NCBI RefSeq assembly: GCF_000381885.1
Contig: NZ_KB907225.1
Location: 81,837-145,836, forward strand
Source of the DNA: Actinomadura atramentaria DSM 43919
Lineage (GTDB): Bacteria; Actinomycetota; Actinomycetes; Streptosporangiales; Streptosporangiaceae
DNA length: 64,000 nucleotides
Direction: 5' to 3'
In this document: positions 1 to 8,418 of the stretch, in pieces
Position numbering within the stretch: position 1 is the stretch's first letter
Layout of the letters: each line of letters starts with the position of its first letter
Position numbers and translations under genes: made by a program
Notes under the pieces: generated by a model
Told to the model about the DNA's origin: nothing
The model's input: only the letters and a program-made list of their open reading frames with translations
The model's database searches: none

Positions 1-1
1 G

Positions 2-592
2 GCGTCCGGGACGGCCGGGGTCGCGCCCGGCCGCGTCCTGACCGAGCGGGACGCGCGCGACGCCGCCGCCGTCGCCCGCGCGCACGAGGGGCCGAACGGG
101 CGGCTCGGCACGGCGGTCCACGCGCTGGGCCTGGCCGACCGGGGCGTCCGCCCGTCCGTCGTGCGGCTGCCGCCGACGGTCCACGGCGCGGGCGACCGCG
201 GCTTCGTCGCGGTGCTCGTCGGCGCCGCCCGCGCCTCGGGCGTCGCGGGATACCTGGGCGACGGCGGCAACCGCTGGCCCGCCGTCCACCGGGACGACGC
301 GGCGCGGCTGTTCCGGCTCGCGCTGGAGGACGCCCCGGCGGCCTCGGTGCTGCACGCGGTGGCCGACGAGGGCGTGCCGCTGCGGGCCGTCGCGGAGGCC
401 ATCGGAACCCGGCTCGGCGTGCCCGCCGCGTCGATCGCGCCGGAGGACGCGCCCGGGCACTTCGGGTTCCTCGCGCAGCTCGTCGGCGCGGACATCCCGG
501 CGAGCAGCGCCCTGACGCGCGAGCTCCTGGACTGGGAGCCGACCGGCCCGACGCTCCTGGAGGACCTGGCGGCGGGCCGCTACACCGCCTGA
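2..592 (+). CDS. NAD-dependent epimerase / SDR family protein, C-terminal part
   Basis: The frame is open from the window edge to TGA at 590-592, so the N-terminal Rossmann half lies outside the window. The visible part has the C-terminal substrate-lobe pattern of extended SDR or NAD-dependent epimerase-type proteins. It reads SVVRLPPTVHG, then WPAVHRDDAARLFRLALE, and ends ELLDWEPTGPTLLEDL-GRY, the usual end of this family in actinobacteria. The substrate cannot be told, and the cofactor motif and catalytic Tyr-x3-Lys are not in the window. It is convergent with tatB. Confidence 0.7.
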   Translation, partial: ASGTAGVAPGRVLTERDARDAAAVARAHEGPNGRLGTAVHALGLADRGVRPSVVRLPPTVHGAGDRGFVAVLVGAARASGVAGYLGDGGNRWPAVHRDDAARLFRLALEDAPAASVLHAVADEGVPLRAVAEAIGTRLGVPAASIAPEDAPGHFGFLAQLVGADIPASSALTRELLDWEPTGPTLLEDLAAGRYTA

Positions 593-623
593 CCGGCCCG
601 CCGCGCGCGGGCGCCGCTCCCGG

Positions 624-974
624 TCAGGTCGCCTCGTCGTCGAACGGGGGCCGCTCGCCGCCCGGCAGGCCCGTCGCGGGCACCGCGTACGGCAGGTCGT
701 CCGTCGTGGGGTCGGCGTCGCGCAGGAAGTCCAGCGGGTCGTCCTCGAACAGGTGCTTGCGGACGAACGTCTTCGGATGCAGGTCCGCGATGTCGAAGTC
801 CTTGAACTCCGGGCCGAGGCCCTTCTGCAGCTCGGACTTGGCGTTGTCGGCCATCGACCGGAACTGCCGCAGCGTCCGGCCGAGCTGCTGGGCGGCGCTC
901 GGCAGCTTGTCCCCGAAGATCACCAGGGCGAGGACGACGAGCACCACCATCTCACCGAGTCCGACGTCGAACAC
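624..974 (-). CDS. tatB: Sec-independent translocase component TatB
   Basis: A 116-aa protein starting MFDVGLGEMVVLVVLALVIFGDKLP. It has one N-terminal membrane helix, the short hinge, and an amphipathic helix (SAAQQLGRTLRQFRSMADNAKSEL), then an acidic tail. This is TatB/TatA architecture; the F-D-V-G-x-x-E opening is typical of TatB. TatB recognises twin-arginine substrates together with TatC in the plasma membrane. Its closeness to sigE, rseA and htrA matches the mycobacterial order sigE-rseA-htrA-tatB. A PhoX-type gene on the other strand separates it from htrA here. Confidence 0.92.
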   Translation of the reverse strand: MFDVGLGEMVVLVVLALVIFGDKLPSAAQQLGRTLRQFRSMADNAKSELQKGLGPEFKDFDIADLHPKTFVRKHLFEDDPLDFLRDADPTTDDLPYAVPATGLPGGERPPFDDEAT

Positions 975-1227
975 CCGACCTCCACTTGCGTCGCCCGGCC
1001 CACGCGAAACCGGTCATCACAGCGTATCCGCCGCACCGGCGGCGGCGTACCCGCCTCCACCCCGCGCGGGCCGCCCGGCGGGCGCTTCGCGAAGAGTTCG
1101 CCGCGCGTTTCCCGGAACGTTCCATCCGGACCCGGCGGGCGGTTCCCGCGGCCCGTTCAATGAGGCGCGCCGCGGCCGCCCGGCCGCGGCGGAGCGTTCT
1201 CGGAGCAACACCGCAAGGGTGATCGAC

Positions 1228-2643
1228 TTGGCATCTTCCTTTTCCCGTCGTGACATGCTGCGCGGCGGCGTCGCCGGAGGGATCGGCATCGTCGTCGCGG
1301 GCAGCCTGACGGCCGTCGCCGACCCGGCCATGGCGCACGTGACCCGGCGCGCGGCCGGGTACGGCCCCGTGGTCGCCGACCCGAAGGGGCTGCTGGCGCT
1401 GCCCCGCGGGTTCTCCTACTCCGTCGTCGCCCAGGCGGGCGTGACGAGGCTGGAGACCGGGGAGCCGACGCCCAGCGACGCCGACGGCACGGCGTTCTTC
1501 GCGCGCGGGCGGTCCCGCGCGCTGGTCAACAACCACGAGATCGACGGCGGCGAGGACTACCCCGTCCCCGCCCTGGACGGCCTCACCTACGACCCCGGCG
1601 CGCGGGGCGGCACGACCACCATCGACGTGTCGGCGCGCGGCGAGCGCGTCCGCGAGTACGTCAGCCTCGCCGGGACGCACAACAACTGCGCGGGCGGCCG
1701 GACGCCCTGGGACACCTGGCTGACCTGCGAGGAGACCGAGCAGCGGGCGGGCGGCCGGTTCCTGAAGGACCACGGGTACGTGTTCGAGGTGGACCCGTTC
1801 GACCGGGCCGCCAACCGCGAGCCCGTCCCGCTGAAGTTCCTCGGCCGGTACTCCCACGAGGCCGTCGCCGTCGATCCGCGGCGCGGCGACATCTACCTCA
1901 CCGAGGACGCGGGCGGCCCGAACGGCCTCTACTACCGGTGGACCCCGCCGCACGGGCACCACGGCGGCAAGGGCGCGCTGCGCGAGCTCGCGCTGGGGCG
2001 CGGCGGCGACACGGCCGGGCGGCTGCGGGCGATGCGGTGCAGCGACCGCGGCCGGCACGTCCGGGACCTGTCGGAGGCGACGAAGCCGGGCACCCGGTAC
2101 CGCGTGAGCTGGGTGGACGTCCCCGACCGCGACGCGCGCACGACCTCCGTCCGCAAGCAGTTCACCGACGACCAGGTCACCCGCAGCCACAAGCTGGAGG
2201 GCGCGTACTGGGGCGACGGCGGCGCGTACTTCGTGGCGAGCTTCGCCCGGGGCGACGACGGCAGCGTCCACGAGCACGACGGCCAGGTGTGGTTCTACGA
2301 CCCGCGCACCGAGACGGTCACGCTGGAGACGATCTTCGGCGTCAACCCCGACCCGGACGCCGACACCCACTTCGACGGCCCCGACAACATCACCGTCTCG
2401 CCGCACGGCGGCCTGATCCTCGCCGAGGACGGCGACGGCCTCAGCCACCTGTTCGGCGTGACCGACGCCGGGCAGGCGTACCCGGTGGCGCGCAACGACC
2501 TGAACAACAGCGAGTTCACCGGGCCGACGTTCAGCGACGACGGGCGCATCCTGTTCGCCAACATCCAGAGCCCGGGCCACGTCCTGGCGATCACCGGGCC
2601 GTGGCGGCACGAGCGCCCGGGCCACGGCCACGGGCACCGCTGA
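1228..2643 (+). CDS. PhoX-family (DUF839) secreted phosphatase-like protein
   Basis: About 471 aa. The N-terminus has a twin-arginine signal (SRRDMLRGGVAGG) followed by a hydrophobic stretch, so it is probably Tat-exported, which suits the nearby tatB. The body has DUF839/PhoX features: LVNNHEIDGG, THNNCAGGRTPWDTWLTCEET, SHEAVAVDPRRGDIYLTED and FDGPDNITVSPHGGLILAEDG. PhoX enzymes are Ca/Fe-dependent alkaline phosphatases, but many DUF839 proteins are uncharacterised. The TTG at 1228 is chosen because AAGGGT precedes it at good spacing; a GTG at 1219 is the alternative. The gene interrupts the usual htrA-tatB adjacency. Confidence 0.85.
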   Translation: MASSFSRRDMLRGGVAGGIGIVVAGSLTAVADPAMAHVTRRAAGYGPVVADPKGLLALPRGFSYSVVAQAGVTRLETGEPTPSDADGTAFFARGRSRALVNNHEIDGGEDYPVPALDGLTYDPGARGGTTTIDVSARGERVREYVSLAGTHNNCAGGRTPWDTWLTCEETEQRAGGRFLKDHGYVFEVDPFDRAANREPVPLKFLGRYSHEAVAVDPRRGDIYLTEDAGGPNGLYYRWTPPHGHHGGKGALRELALGRGGDTAGRLRAMRCSDRGRHVRDLSEATKPGTRYRVSWVDVPDRDARTTSVRKQFTDDQVTRSHKLEGAYWGDGGAYFVASFARGDDGSVHEHDGQVWFYDPRTETVTLETIFGVNPDPDADTHFDGPDNITVSPHGGLILAEDGDGLSHLFGVTDAGQAYPVARNDLNNSEFTGPTFSDDGRILFANIQSPGHVLAITGPWRHERPGHGHGHR

Positions 2644-2647
2644 CGCG

Positions 2648-2680
2648 CGAGGGCGCGGGGACCGTGTCCCCGCGCCCTCG
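2648..2680. terminator. Bidirectional hairpin terminator between phoX-like and htrA
   Basis: A perfect 15-bp inverted repeat (arms 2648-2662 and 2666-2680) with a CGT loop lies between the converging 3' ends of the phoX-like gene and htrA. It has no U-tract, as is common in actinobacteria. Confidence 0.75.
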
Positions 2681-2698
2681 TCCGGACGAACCCGGCCC

Positions 2699-4462
2699 CT
2701 ACTGCCCCGCCGCCAGGGTCAGCTCGGCCGTGTGCTCCTGCCCGCCCCGGATGTAGGTCACCTTGACCTTGTCGCCGGGGGCCTTGCTGCGGATCAGCGC
2801 GATCAGGTCCGACGCGTCCTCGATCGGGGTGCTGTCCACCTTGGTGATCAGGTCGCCGGGCTTGAGGCCCGCCTTCTCGGCGGGGCCGCCGCGCGTCACC
2901 GGCTGCTGGCCCTGGACGGGCTGCTCCATGATCTTCGCGCCGCCCTGCGAGCGGGGGTCCGGCAGGACGCCCATCATCGCCTTGTGGACGGTGCCGGTGT
3001 TGATGATCTCCTCGGCGACGCGCTTGGCCTGGTTGATCGGGATCGCGAAGCCGAGCCCGATGCTGCCGCTCTGCTGCTCGCCCTGGAGCGACTGGCCGTT
3101 GTTCAGCGTCGCGATGGCGGTGTTCATCCCGATCACGCGGCCCTGGGAGTCGACGAGCGGGCCGCCGGAGTTGCCGGGGTTGATCGCCGCGTCCGTCTGG
3201 ATCGCGTTGAGGTAGGTGGCGTCGCCGCCGTTCTCGCTCTGCGTCGGGACGGCGCGGTTCAGCGAGCTGACGATGCCCGTCGTCACCGAGCCCTGGAGGC
3301 CGAGCGGGGAACCGATCGCGATGACCGGGTCGCCGACGGCGATCTTGTCGGAGTCGCCGAGCTGGAGCGGCGGCAGCGAGTGCTGGCCCTCCGGCTTGAG
3401 GACGGCGACGTCCGAGCTGGGGTCGGTGCCCTTGACGGTCGCCGGGAGCGTCTTCTTGTCGTTGAAGACGATCTGGATCTGCCCGCCCTGGCCCGCGCCC
3501 GCCGCGACGTGGTTGTTGGTGACGATGTAGCCGTCGTTGACGATGAAACCGGTGCCCGCGCCCTCTTCGGTGGCGCTCTTCACCCGGATCATCACGACGC
3601 TCGGCAGCACGCGGCTGGCGATGCCCGCCACCGAGTCCGGCGGGCGGCTGACCGCGCCGGAGCCCGAGCTGCCCGAGCCGCCGCCGAGGCTGACGGTGCC
3701 CTGGTCGTCGTCGGACGTCAGGACCGCGACGCCCGCGCCGACCCCGGCCGACACCAGCGCGACGACCGCGACGAGGATCGCCAGCAGGCCGAGGCCCGGC
3801 CCGCGCCGCGCGGACGGCGGGGGCGGCGGCACCGGGGCCCAGTTCGGCCCGGTGCCGGGCGGCTGGCCGTAGCCCGCCATCGGCCGGGGGCCGCCGGGCG
3901 GCGGACCGGCGGGGCCGTGCGGCCCCTGGTGCGGCCCGTGCTGAGACCCGGGCGGGACGCCTGGTCCGCCGGAGCCGGGCGGCTGCTGACCGCCGGGCCC
4001 CGTCCAGCCGTACGGCGCGTCGTGCGGCACGAAGCCGGGCCGCCGCGCCGGATCGTTCGGGTCCACGGGCGGCGGGCCCGCGGGCGAGCCCCACTGCTGC
4101 TGCGGCGGTTGCTGCTGCTGTTCCGCGGCATACGCGACGGGAGCATCGGCACGGGGCACGTCAGCACTGGGCCCATCAGCACGGGGCACGTCGTCGCGGG
4201 GCGCGTCGTCGCCCGGCCCGACCTCGGCGTCGTCCGCCGCGTCCGGCGCGGCGAACCCGCTGCCCGCGACGCGGCGGTCGCCGGGCTCGACGTCCGGCCC
4301 GTCATCGGCGTCCTCCGCGTCGTCCTCGGCCCGCCCGACGTCGGGAAGCCGGTCGACCATCGTCGCGCGGGGAGCCGCGGACTCGTCGCGCCACGAGGGC
4401 TCGCGCCCGGGGACGGACCCCTCGTCCTCCGACGGCGGCCCGGGGCGGTTATCTTCCGTCAT
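2699..4462 (-). CDS. htrA: HtrA/DegP-type membrane-anchored serine protease with PDZ domain
   Basis: 587 aa from the ATG at 4462, which has GGAGAG at good spacing; an upstream ATG at 4507 lacks a site. The first ~220 residues are acidic then Pro/Gly/Gln-rich and cytoplasmic. They include repeats of DVPRADxP. One membrane helix (about 223-247) follows. The trypsin-like domain has the triad His318 (NNHV), Asp351 (SSDVAVL) and Ser432 (NPGNSGGPL), and a C-terminal PDZ domain follows (GGPAEKAGLKPGDLI). The active site is extracytoplasmic and processes or degrades misfolded envelope proteins. It lies downstream of rseB-like/rseA/sigE on the same strand, as in the mycobacterial SigE locus. Confidence 0.93.
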   Translation of the reverse strand: MTEDNRPGPPSEDEGSVPGREPSWRDESAAPRATMVDRLPDVGRAEDDAEDADDGPDVEPGDRRVAGSGFAAPDAADDAEVGPGDDAPRDDVPRADGPSADVPRADAPVAYAAEQQQQPPQQQWGSPAGPPPVDPNDPARRPGFVPHDAPYGWTGPGGQQPPGSGGPGVPPGSQHGPHQGPHGPAGPPPGGPRPMAGYGQPPGTGPNWAPVPPPPPSARRGPGLGLLAILVAVVALVSAGVGAGVAVLTSDDDQGTVSLGGGSGSSGSGAVSRPPDSVAGIASRVLPSVVMIRVKSATEEGAGTGFIVNDGYIVTNNHVAAGAGQGGQIQIVFNDKKTLPATVKGTDPSSDVAVLKPEGQHSLPPLQLGDSDKIAVGDPVIAIGSPLGLQGSVTTGIVSSLNRAVPTQSENGGDATYLNAIQTDAAINPGNSGGPLVDSQGRVIGMNTAIATLNNGQSLQGEQQSGSIGLGFAIPINQAKRVAEEIINTGTVHKAMMGVLPDPRSQGGAKIMEQPVQGQQPVTRGGPAEKAGLKPGDLITKVDSTPIEDASDLIALIRSKAPGDKVKVTYIRGGQEHTAELTLAAGQ

Positions 4463-4543
4463 CCCCATCTCTCCTACCGAGCACGGTTTTTCATCGTCTG
4501 TCCCCATCGTGCCGACGGTGACGTGTGACGAGCGTAAAACCCG

Positions 4544-5617
4544 TCAGTCGAACGGATTGAGCCAAGAGCCTAGCCTGCGCACCCCACGGCCCAACCGCGC
4601 CGTGACGGCGTCCCGGCGGGGCCGCAGCCGCGCCGCGACCGCGACGGCGGTGGACGCCGGCGCCTCGGTCACGACAGTGACGACATACCCATTACTGGAC
4701 GTGATCGCCCAATGACGGAGAAGATCGTCATCACGGACGAGTATGCCGTGTCGCGCGGGCCGCCAGCCAGGCAGCGCGGAACGGTCCGTCCGGCCGCGCT
4801 GGACGAAGACCGAGACGGCCGCCAGGCCGTCGGAGAAACCGAGGTGGACCGTGCCGTCCGGCGCGCGGCGCGCGTCGAACAGCCGCAGCCGGCCGGGCAG
4901 TTCCTCGGGCACCGGCCAGCCGTCGCCGCGCAGCGCGGTGCGGGCGGCGCGGTCGAGCGCGGTCGGCCAGAGCGCGGAGGCGTCAGGGACGCCGCGCGGC
5001 GGCGCGGCGGCGGGCCCGACGACGAGTTCGGTGAACCCCGATTCGGCGACCTGGCGGCCTCGCGCGTCCAGCAGCTCGCGGCGCAGCAGCAGCCCGGTCG
5101 CGGCGTCCAGCCAGAACCGCCCGGCGACGCCGCCGCCGTGCCGGTGGGCCTCCACCAGGTGCGCGGCGCGGCCGAGGACACCGGTATCCGCGCCGCGCAG
5201 CACCGTGTAGTTGCGGAGCAGCGCGGCCAGGACGCGGCCGGTCGGCGGATCGGCGGCGGCCGGGCCGTCCGGGCGCAGCATCGCCCCGTACAGCGTGCCC
5301 CGGCCGGGGATGTGCGCGACGGCGGCGGCCGCCGTCGTCGCGGTCGCCCCCCACACGGTGAGGAAGCGTTTCCCCTGGTAGGGGACGCGCCGGGCCGCGT
5401 CGGCGGCGGCGCGCAGCAGCCGGATCGCGCCCGCGTCGTCGGCGGGCGGCCGCTCGGCGCGCGGGTCGCCGAACGCCCCGCCGCCCAGCGCGAGCGCGGC
5501 GGCCAGCCCGGCCGCCGCGAGGGCGCAGCCGCGCCCGTAGGGCGCGCGCAGCCGGGCGAGCGGCGGACGCGGCGGCGCGGGAGGCGGGTCGGACCGGGAC
5601 GCCGGCCGCCCGCTCAC
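4544..5617 (-). CDS. RseB/MucB-like sigma-E regulatory protein
   Basis: 357 aa with a Pro-rich cytoplasmic start and one membrane anchor (about 33-50, ALAAAGLAAALALGGG). The outer domain resembles the MucB/RseB N-terminal domain: YQGKRFLTVWG, then FWLDAATGLLLRRELLDARG, then GFTELVVG. RseB-type proteins bind lipids or misfolded proteins and modulate anti-sigma cleavage. Its start overlaps the rseA stop by 4 bases (5614-5617), so the two are translationally coupled. The membership is from sequence; the signal sensed is unknown. Confidence 0.75.
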   Translation of the reverse strand: MSGRPASRSDPPPAPPRPPLARLRAPYGRGCALAAAGLAAALALGGGAFGDPRAERPPADDAGAIRLLRAAADAARRVPYQGKRFLTVWGATATTAAAAVAHIPGRGTLYGAMLRPDGPAAADPPTGRVLAALLRNYTVLRGADTGVLGRAAHLVEAHRHGGGVAGRFWLDAATGLLLRRELLDARGRQVAESGFTELVVGPAAAPPRGVPDASALWPTALDRAARTALRGDGWPVPEELPGRLRLFDARRAPDGTVHLGFSDGLAAVSVFVQRGRTDRSALPGWRPARHGILVRDDDLLRHWAITSSNGYVVTVVTEAPASTAVAVAARLRPRRDAVTARLGRGVRRLGSWLNPFD

Positions 5618-6258
5618 GGCCCCGTGGGGAGGGGAACGGCCGTCTGCATCGTCCGGGGGTCGGTGAGGGGGTCGGTCAGCGGCGCCTCGCCGGACACCAG
5701 CGAGTGCTCGACCGCGAACCGGTCGAAGGAGGGACGGACCGAGGGCGTGTCCTGGCGGCCCCCGGCGACGTACGCGCCGCCGCCGAGGCCGAGGAACAGG
5801 GTCGCCGCGCCGACGGCGACGACGGTGCGGCGCGGCCGCGTCCCGAGCGGGCCCGCGCCGGGCCGGGGGGCGGGGCGCGTGCCCCGGACCGGCGGCCGGG
5901 TGCCGGCGGCGGCCCGTGCGGAGGCCCGTGCGGAGGCCCGTGCTGAGGCCCGTGTGGAAGCGCGCGGGGCGGGCCGGGTGTCGCGGGGCCGGGCCGCCTG
6001 CGCGGGCGGCCGGACCGGGTCCACGGGCGGCGGGACGCTGGCCGGCGCCATCCCCCGCAGCCGGGCCAGGAAGTCCCCGGACGGCAGGTCCCCGGCGGGA
6101 CCGCCGAGGCCCCGCAACCGGTTCTTCAGGCCCCGCAGCGCATCGGCCTCGGCGCGGCAGTCCGCGCAGCGGGCGAGATGCACGAGGGCGCGCTCGCGCT
6201 CCTCGTGGTCCAGTTCACCGTCGACCAGGGCGGTCAGACGCTCCCCCAGACAGCTCAC
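5614..6258 (-). CDS. rseA: Zinc-containing anti-sigma factor for SigE (RseA-type)
   Basis: 214 aa. The N-terminal ZAS domain has the H-x3-C-x2-C signature (HLARCADC) after LTALVDGELDHEERERALVHL, which binds and inhibits a cognate ECF sigma factor. A Pro/Ala/Arg-rich linker with repeated ARASARASAR follows. A single membrane helix lies near 146-166 (VVAVGAATLFLGLGGGAYVAG), then a short outer tail. It sits 54 bp downstream of sigE and overlaps the rseB-like gene. In mycobacteria RseA is degraded after envelope stress; that regulation here is inferred. Confidence 0.88.
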   Translation of the reverse strand: MSCLGERLTALVDGELDHEERERALVHLARCADCRAEADALRGLKNRLRGLGGPAGDLPSGDFLARLRGMAPASVPPPVDPVRPPAQAARPRDTRPAPRASTRASARASARASARAAAGTRPPVRGTRPAPRPGAGPLGTRPRRTVVAVGAATLFLGLGGGAYVAGGRQDTPSVRPSFDRFAVEHSLVSGEAPLTDPLTDPRTMQTAVPLPTGP

Positions 6259-6312
6259 GTGGCTCCTCGTCGGTCGTGCGGGGACGGACAGTCGGATCGT
6301 GGTCGCGCCGCG

Positions 6313-6942
6313 TCAGCCCGCGGCGACGCCGCCCCGCCGGGGCTTGCGGTGCTCCAGCGCGGCGCGGAGCTGCGCCCGCCCCCGGTGGATGCGGCTGCGG
6401 ACGGTGCCGAGCTTGACGCCGAGCGTCGCCGAGATCTCCTCGTAGGAGAAGCCCTCGATGTCGCACAGGACGACGGCGGCGCGGTACTCGGGCGCGAGCG
6501 CGTCGAGCGCGGCCTGCACGTCGGCGTCGAAGTTGGTGTCGTCGAACGCCTGCGCGGGCGTCGGCTCGCGGCCCTGCAGCCGCTCGGCGGCGTCGTCGGC
6601 CAGGCCCTCGAAGCGGATGCGCTGCCTGCGCCGCGCGCCGTCGAGGAACAGGTTCGTGGTGATGCGGTGCAGCCAGCCCTCGAACGTGCCGGGCGTGTAG
6701 TTCGACAGGGACCGGAACACGCGGACGAAGACCTCCTGCGTGAGGTCCTCGGCGTCGTGCTGGTTGCCGGTGAGGCGGTAGGCGAGCCGGTAGACGCGGG
6801 CCGAGTGCTCGCGGACGACCTCGTCCCACGACGGCGGCGCCCACGCGGCGTCGGGGGCGTTCTCGCGCGCGGCGTCGCGGACGGCGCCGCTCGGCCGGGC
6901 GACGCCCACGGCGCCCTTGAATGTCAGTGCTGCCACTCCCAT
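6313..6942 (-). CDS. sigE: ECF RNA polymerase sigma factor SigE
   Basis: About 209 aa from the ATG at 6942; a GTG 11 codons upstream (6975) is possible. Region 2 is clear (VYRLAYRLTGNQHDAEDLTQEVFVRV, then GTFEGWLHRITTNLFLDGARRR). So is region 4 (LAPEYRAAVVLCDIEGFSYEEISATLGVKLGTVRSRIHRGRAQL). It directs transcription of envelope-stress genes and here heads the sigE-rseA-rseB-htrA unit. The divergent O-methyltransferase matches the Rv1220c-Rv1221 arrangement. Confidence 0.93.
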   Translation of the reverse strand: MGVAALTFKGAVGVARPSGAVRDAARENAPDAAWAPPSWDEVVREHSARVYRLAYRLTGNQHDAEDLTQEVFVRVFRSLSNYTPGTFEGWLHRITTNLFLDGARRRQRIRFEGLADDAAERLQGREPTPAQAFDDTNFDADVQAALDALAPEYRAAVVLCDIEGFSYEEISATLGVKLGTVRSRIHRGRAQLRAALEHRKPRRGGVAAG

Positions 6943-7144
6943 GGTGCCGGGTTGTTCCTCTCTGATGACCAACACTGTCGCTGTGGAACGACACGGTCGC
7001 GCCTGGGCTGGGGCGTACTGCCGTGCTCGCCGCGGGATGCCCGGTGGGGGCGTCCTGCGACGTCATCGTCCGTTACAACGCGCGGCACCGTGGTTTGGTT
7101 CCCCCTCAGCGATATGGTCTCTCCGACAACGGTCGTTCCCACCA

Positions 7145-7798
7145 GTGGCCTTTCCGGAGGCAGCAATCGACGCGATCAGCGCAAGCCTGGCGTACGTGGA
7201 GGACTTCCTCGTCGAGGACGAGCCGCTGCGCGCGGCCCGCCGCCGGGGCGAGGAGGTCGGCGCGACCCCGATCGGCCCGGCGGGCGGCGCGGCGCTGCGG
7301 TTCATCACCGCCATGATCGGCGCGCGGACCGTCGTCGAGGTCGGCTCCGGCTGCGGGGTGTCGGGCATCTGGCTGCTCCGCGGGATGGCCCGCGACGCCG
7401 TGCTGACCAGCGTGGACGTCGACCACGAGCACCAGCGGCTCGCCAAGATCGCCTACCGCGAGGCCGGGCTGGGCGCGTCCCGCACCCGGATGATCGTCGG
7501 GCGCGCGCTGGAGGTCCTGCCGCGCCTCACCGACGGCGCGTACGACATGGTCTTCTGCGACGCGGCCAAACAGGAGTACCCCGAGTACCTGGCGGCGGCG
7601 CTGCGGCTGCTGCGGCCCGGCGGCGTCGTCGCGTTCGACAACGCGCTGTGGCACCACCGCGTGGCCGACCCGTCGCGGCGCGACGCCGAGACCGAGGCGA
7701 TCCGCGAGGTCGGGCGGCTGGTCCGCGACGACGACCGGCTGGTGCCGCTGCTGCTGCCGGTCGGCGACGGGCTGCTGTGCGCGGTGAAGCGGGCGTGA
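7145..7798 (+). CDS. SAM-dependent O-methyltransferase (Rv1220c-like)
   Basis: About 217 aa with a class I methyltransferase fold. The SAM site is TVVEVGSGCGVSGIWLLRGM, the acidic motif is LTSVDVDHEHQRLA, and YDMVFCDAAKQEYPEYLAAALRLLRPGGVVAFDNALW follows. This is the catechol/caffeoyl-CoA O-methyltransferase family 3. The start is uncertain: the GTG at 7145 has no obvious ribosome site, while a GGAGG at 7154-7158 is followed by no standard start in frame. It diverges from sigE, as in mycobacteria. The substrate is unknown. Confidence 0.85.
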   Translation: MAFPEAAIDAISASLAYVEDFLVEDEPLRAARRRGEEVGATPIGPAGGAALRFITAMIGARTVVEVGSGCGVSGIWLLRGMARDAVLTSVDVDHEHQRLAKIAYREAGLGASRTRMIVGRALEVLPRLTDGAYDMVFCDAAKQEYPEYLAAALRLLRPGGVVAFDNALWHHRVADPSRRDAETEAIREVGRLVRDDDRLVPLLLPVGDGLLCAVKRA

Positions 7799-8415
7799 CG
7801 GACGCCCCCGCCGAGCCGTTCCTCGTCCGCCAGCGGCCGACGCTGCGGGCGGCGGCGCAGGCCGTGTCGTGCCTGATCCTCGTCCTGGCGTCGGCGGCGT
7901 TCGTGTCCGGCGGCGTGCTGCGCGGCTTCGGCCTCGGCGGGACGGTCTTCGCGGTCCTCGGCGGCGTCGGCATCGTCCTGTTCGGCACCGGGCTGACCGT
8001 CGCGCTCGGCCGGATGCTGGCGCGCCGCCCGGTGCTCGTCGTGGACGAGACGGGCGTGCGGCGGCCCGCGCCGTGGCCGCTGCCCGCCGGGCGCGGCCCC
8101 GCGCTGGAGTGGCCGCGGATCGCGGCGGTCGGGGCGCTGCGGCGGGGCGTCGAGGGCACCCGGCGCGGCGAGCGCGACTTCGTGGTGTTCCTGCCCACGG
8201 AGGAGATGACGGAACTGGTCCGCACGTCCGCGCGCAACCGGCTGGTGGTGCTGACGCTCGCGGACGTCCCCGCCGACCGGCTGCCGCCGGGCGGGGCGGA
8301 GGCCGTCCGCTGGTGCGTGCCGGTCGGGCCGCGCTGGGACACGACGCTCCCGGCGCTGGTGAAGCAGATCCGGCGGCGGCACCCCGTCCCGGTCGTGGAC
8401 CGCCGCACCAAGTAG
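7795..8415 (+). CDS. Two-helix membrane protein of unknown function
   Basis: 206 aa from a GTG overlapping the methyltransferase stop (GTGA, 7795-7798), so probably co-translated. Two adjacent hydrophobic helices (about 24-45 and 50-70) are followed by a soluble domain rich in Arg. That domain has a PH-like pattern (VLVVDETGVRRPAPWPLPAGRG, then LEWPRIAAVGALRRG). This resembles STM3941-type small membrane proteins, but the similarity is weak. Function unknown. Confidence 0.7.
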   Translation: MTDAPAEPFLVRQRPTLRAAAQAVSCLILVLASAAFVSGGVLRGFGLGGTVFAVLGGVGIVLFGTGLTVALGRMLARRPVLVVDETGVRRPAPWPLPAGRGPALEWPRIAAVGALRRGVEGTRRGERDFVVFLPTEEMTELVRTSARNRLVVLTLADVPADRLPPGGAEAVRWCVPVGPRWDTTLPALVKQIRRRHPVPVVDRRTK

Positions 8416-8418
8416 CGG

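Noticed and set aside
61..160. A start codon for the first gene inside the window
   Set aside because: The frame continues open to base 2 with normal SDR-like sequence, so the true start is outside.
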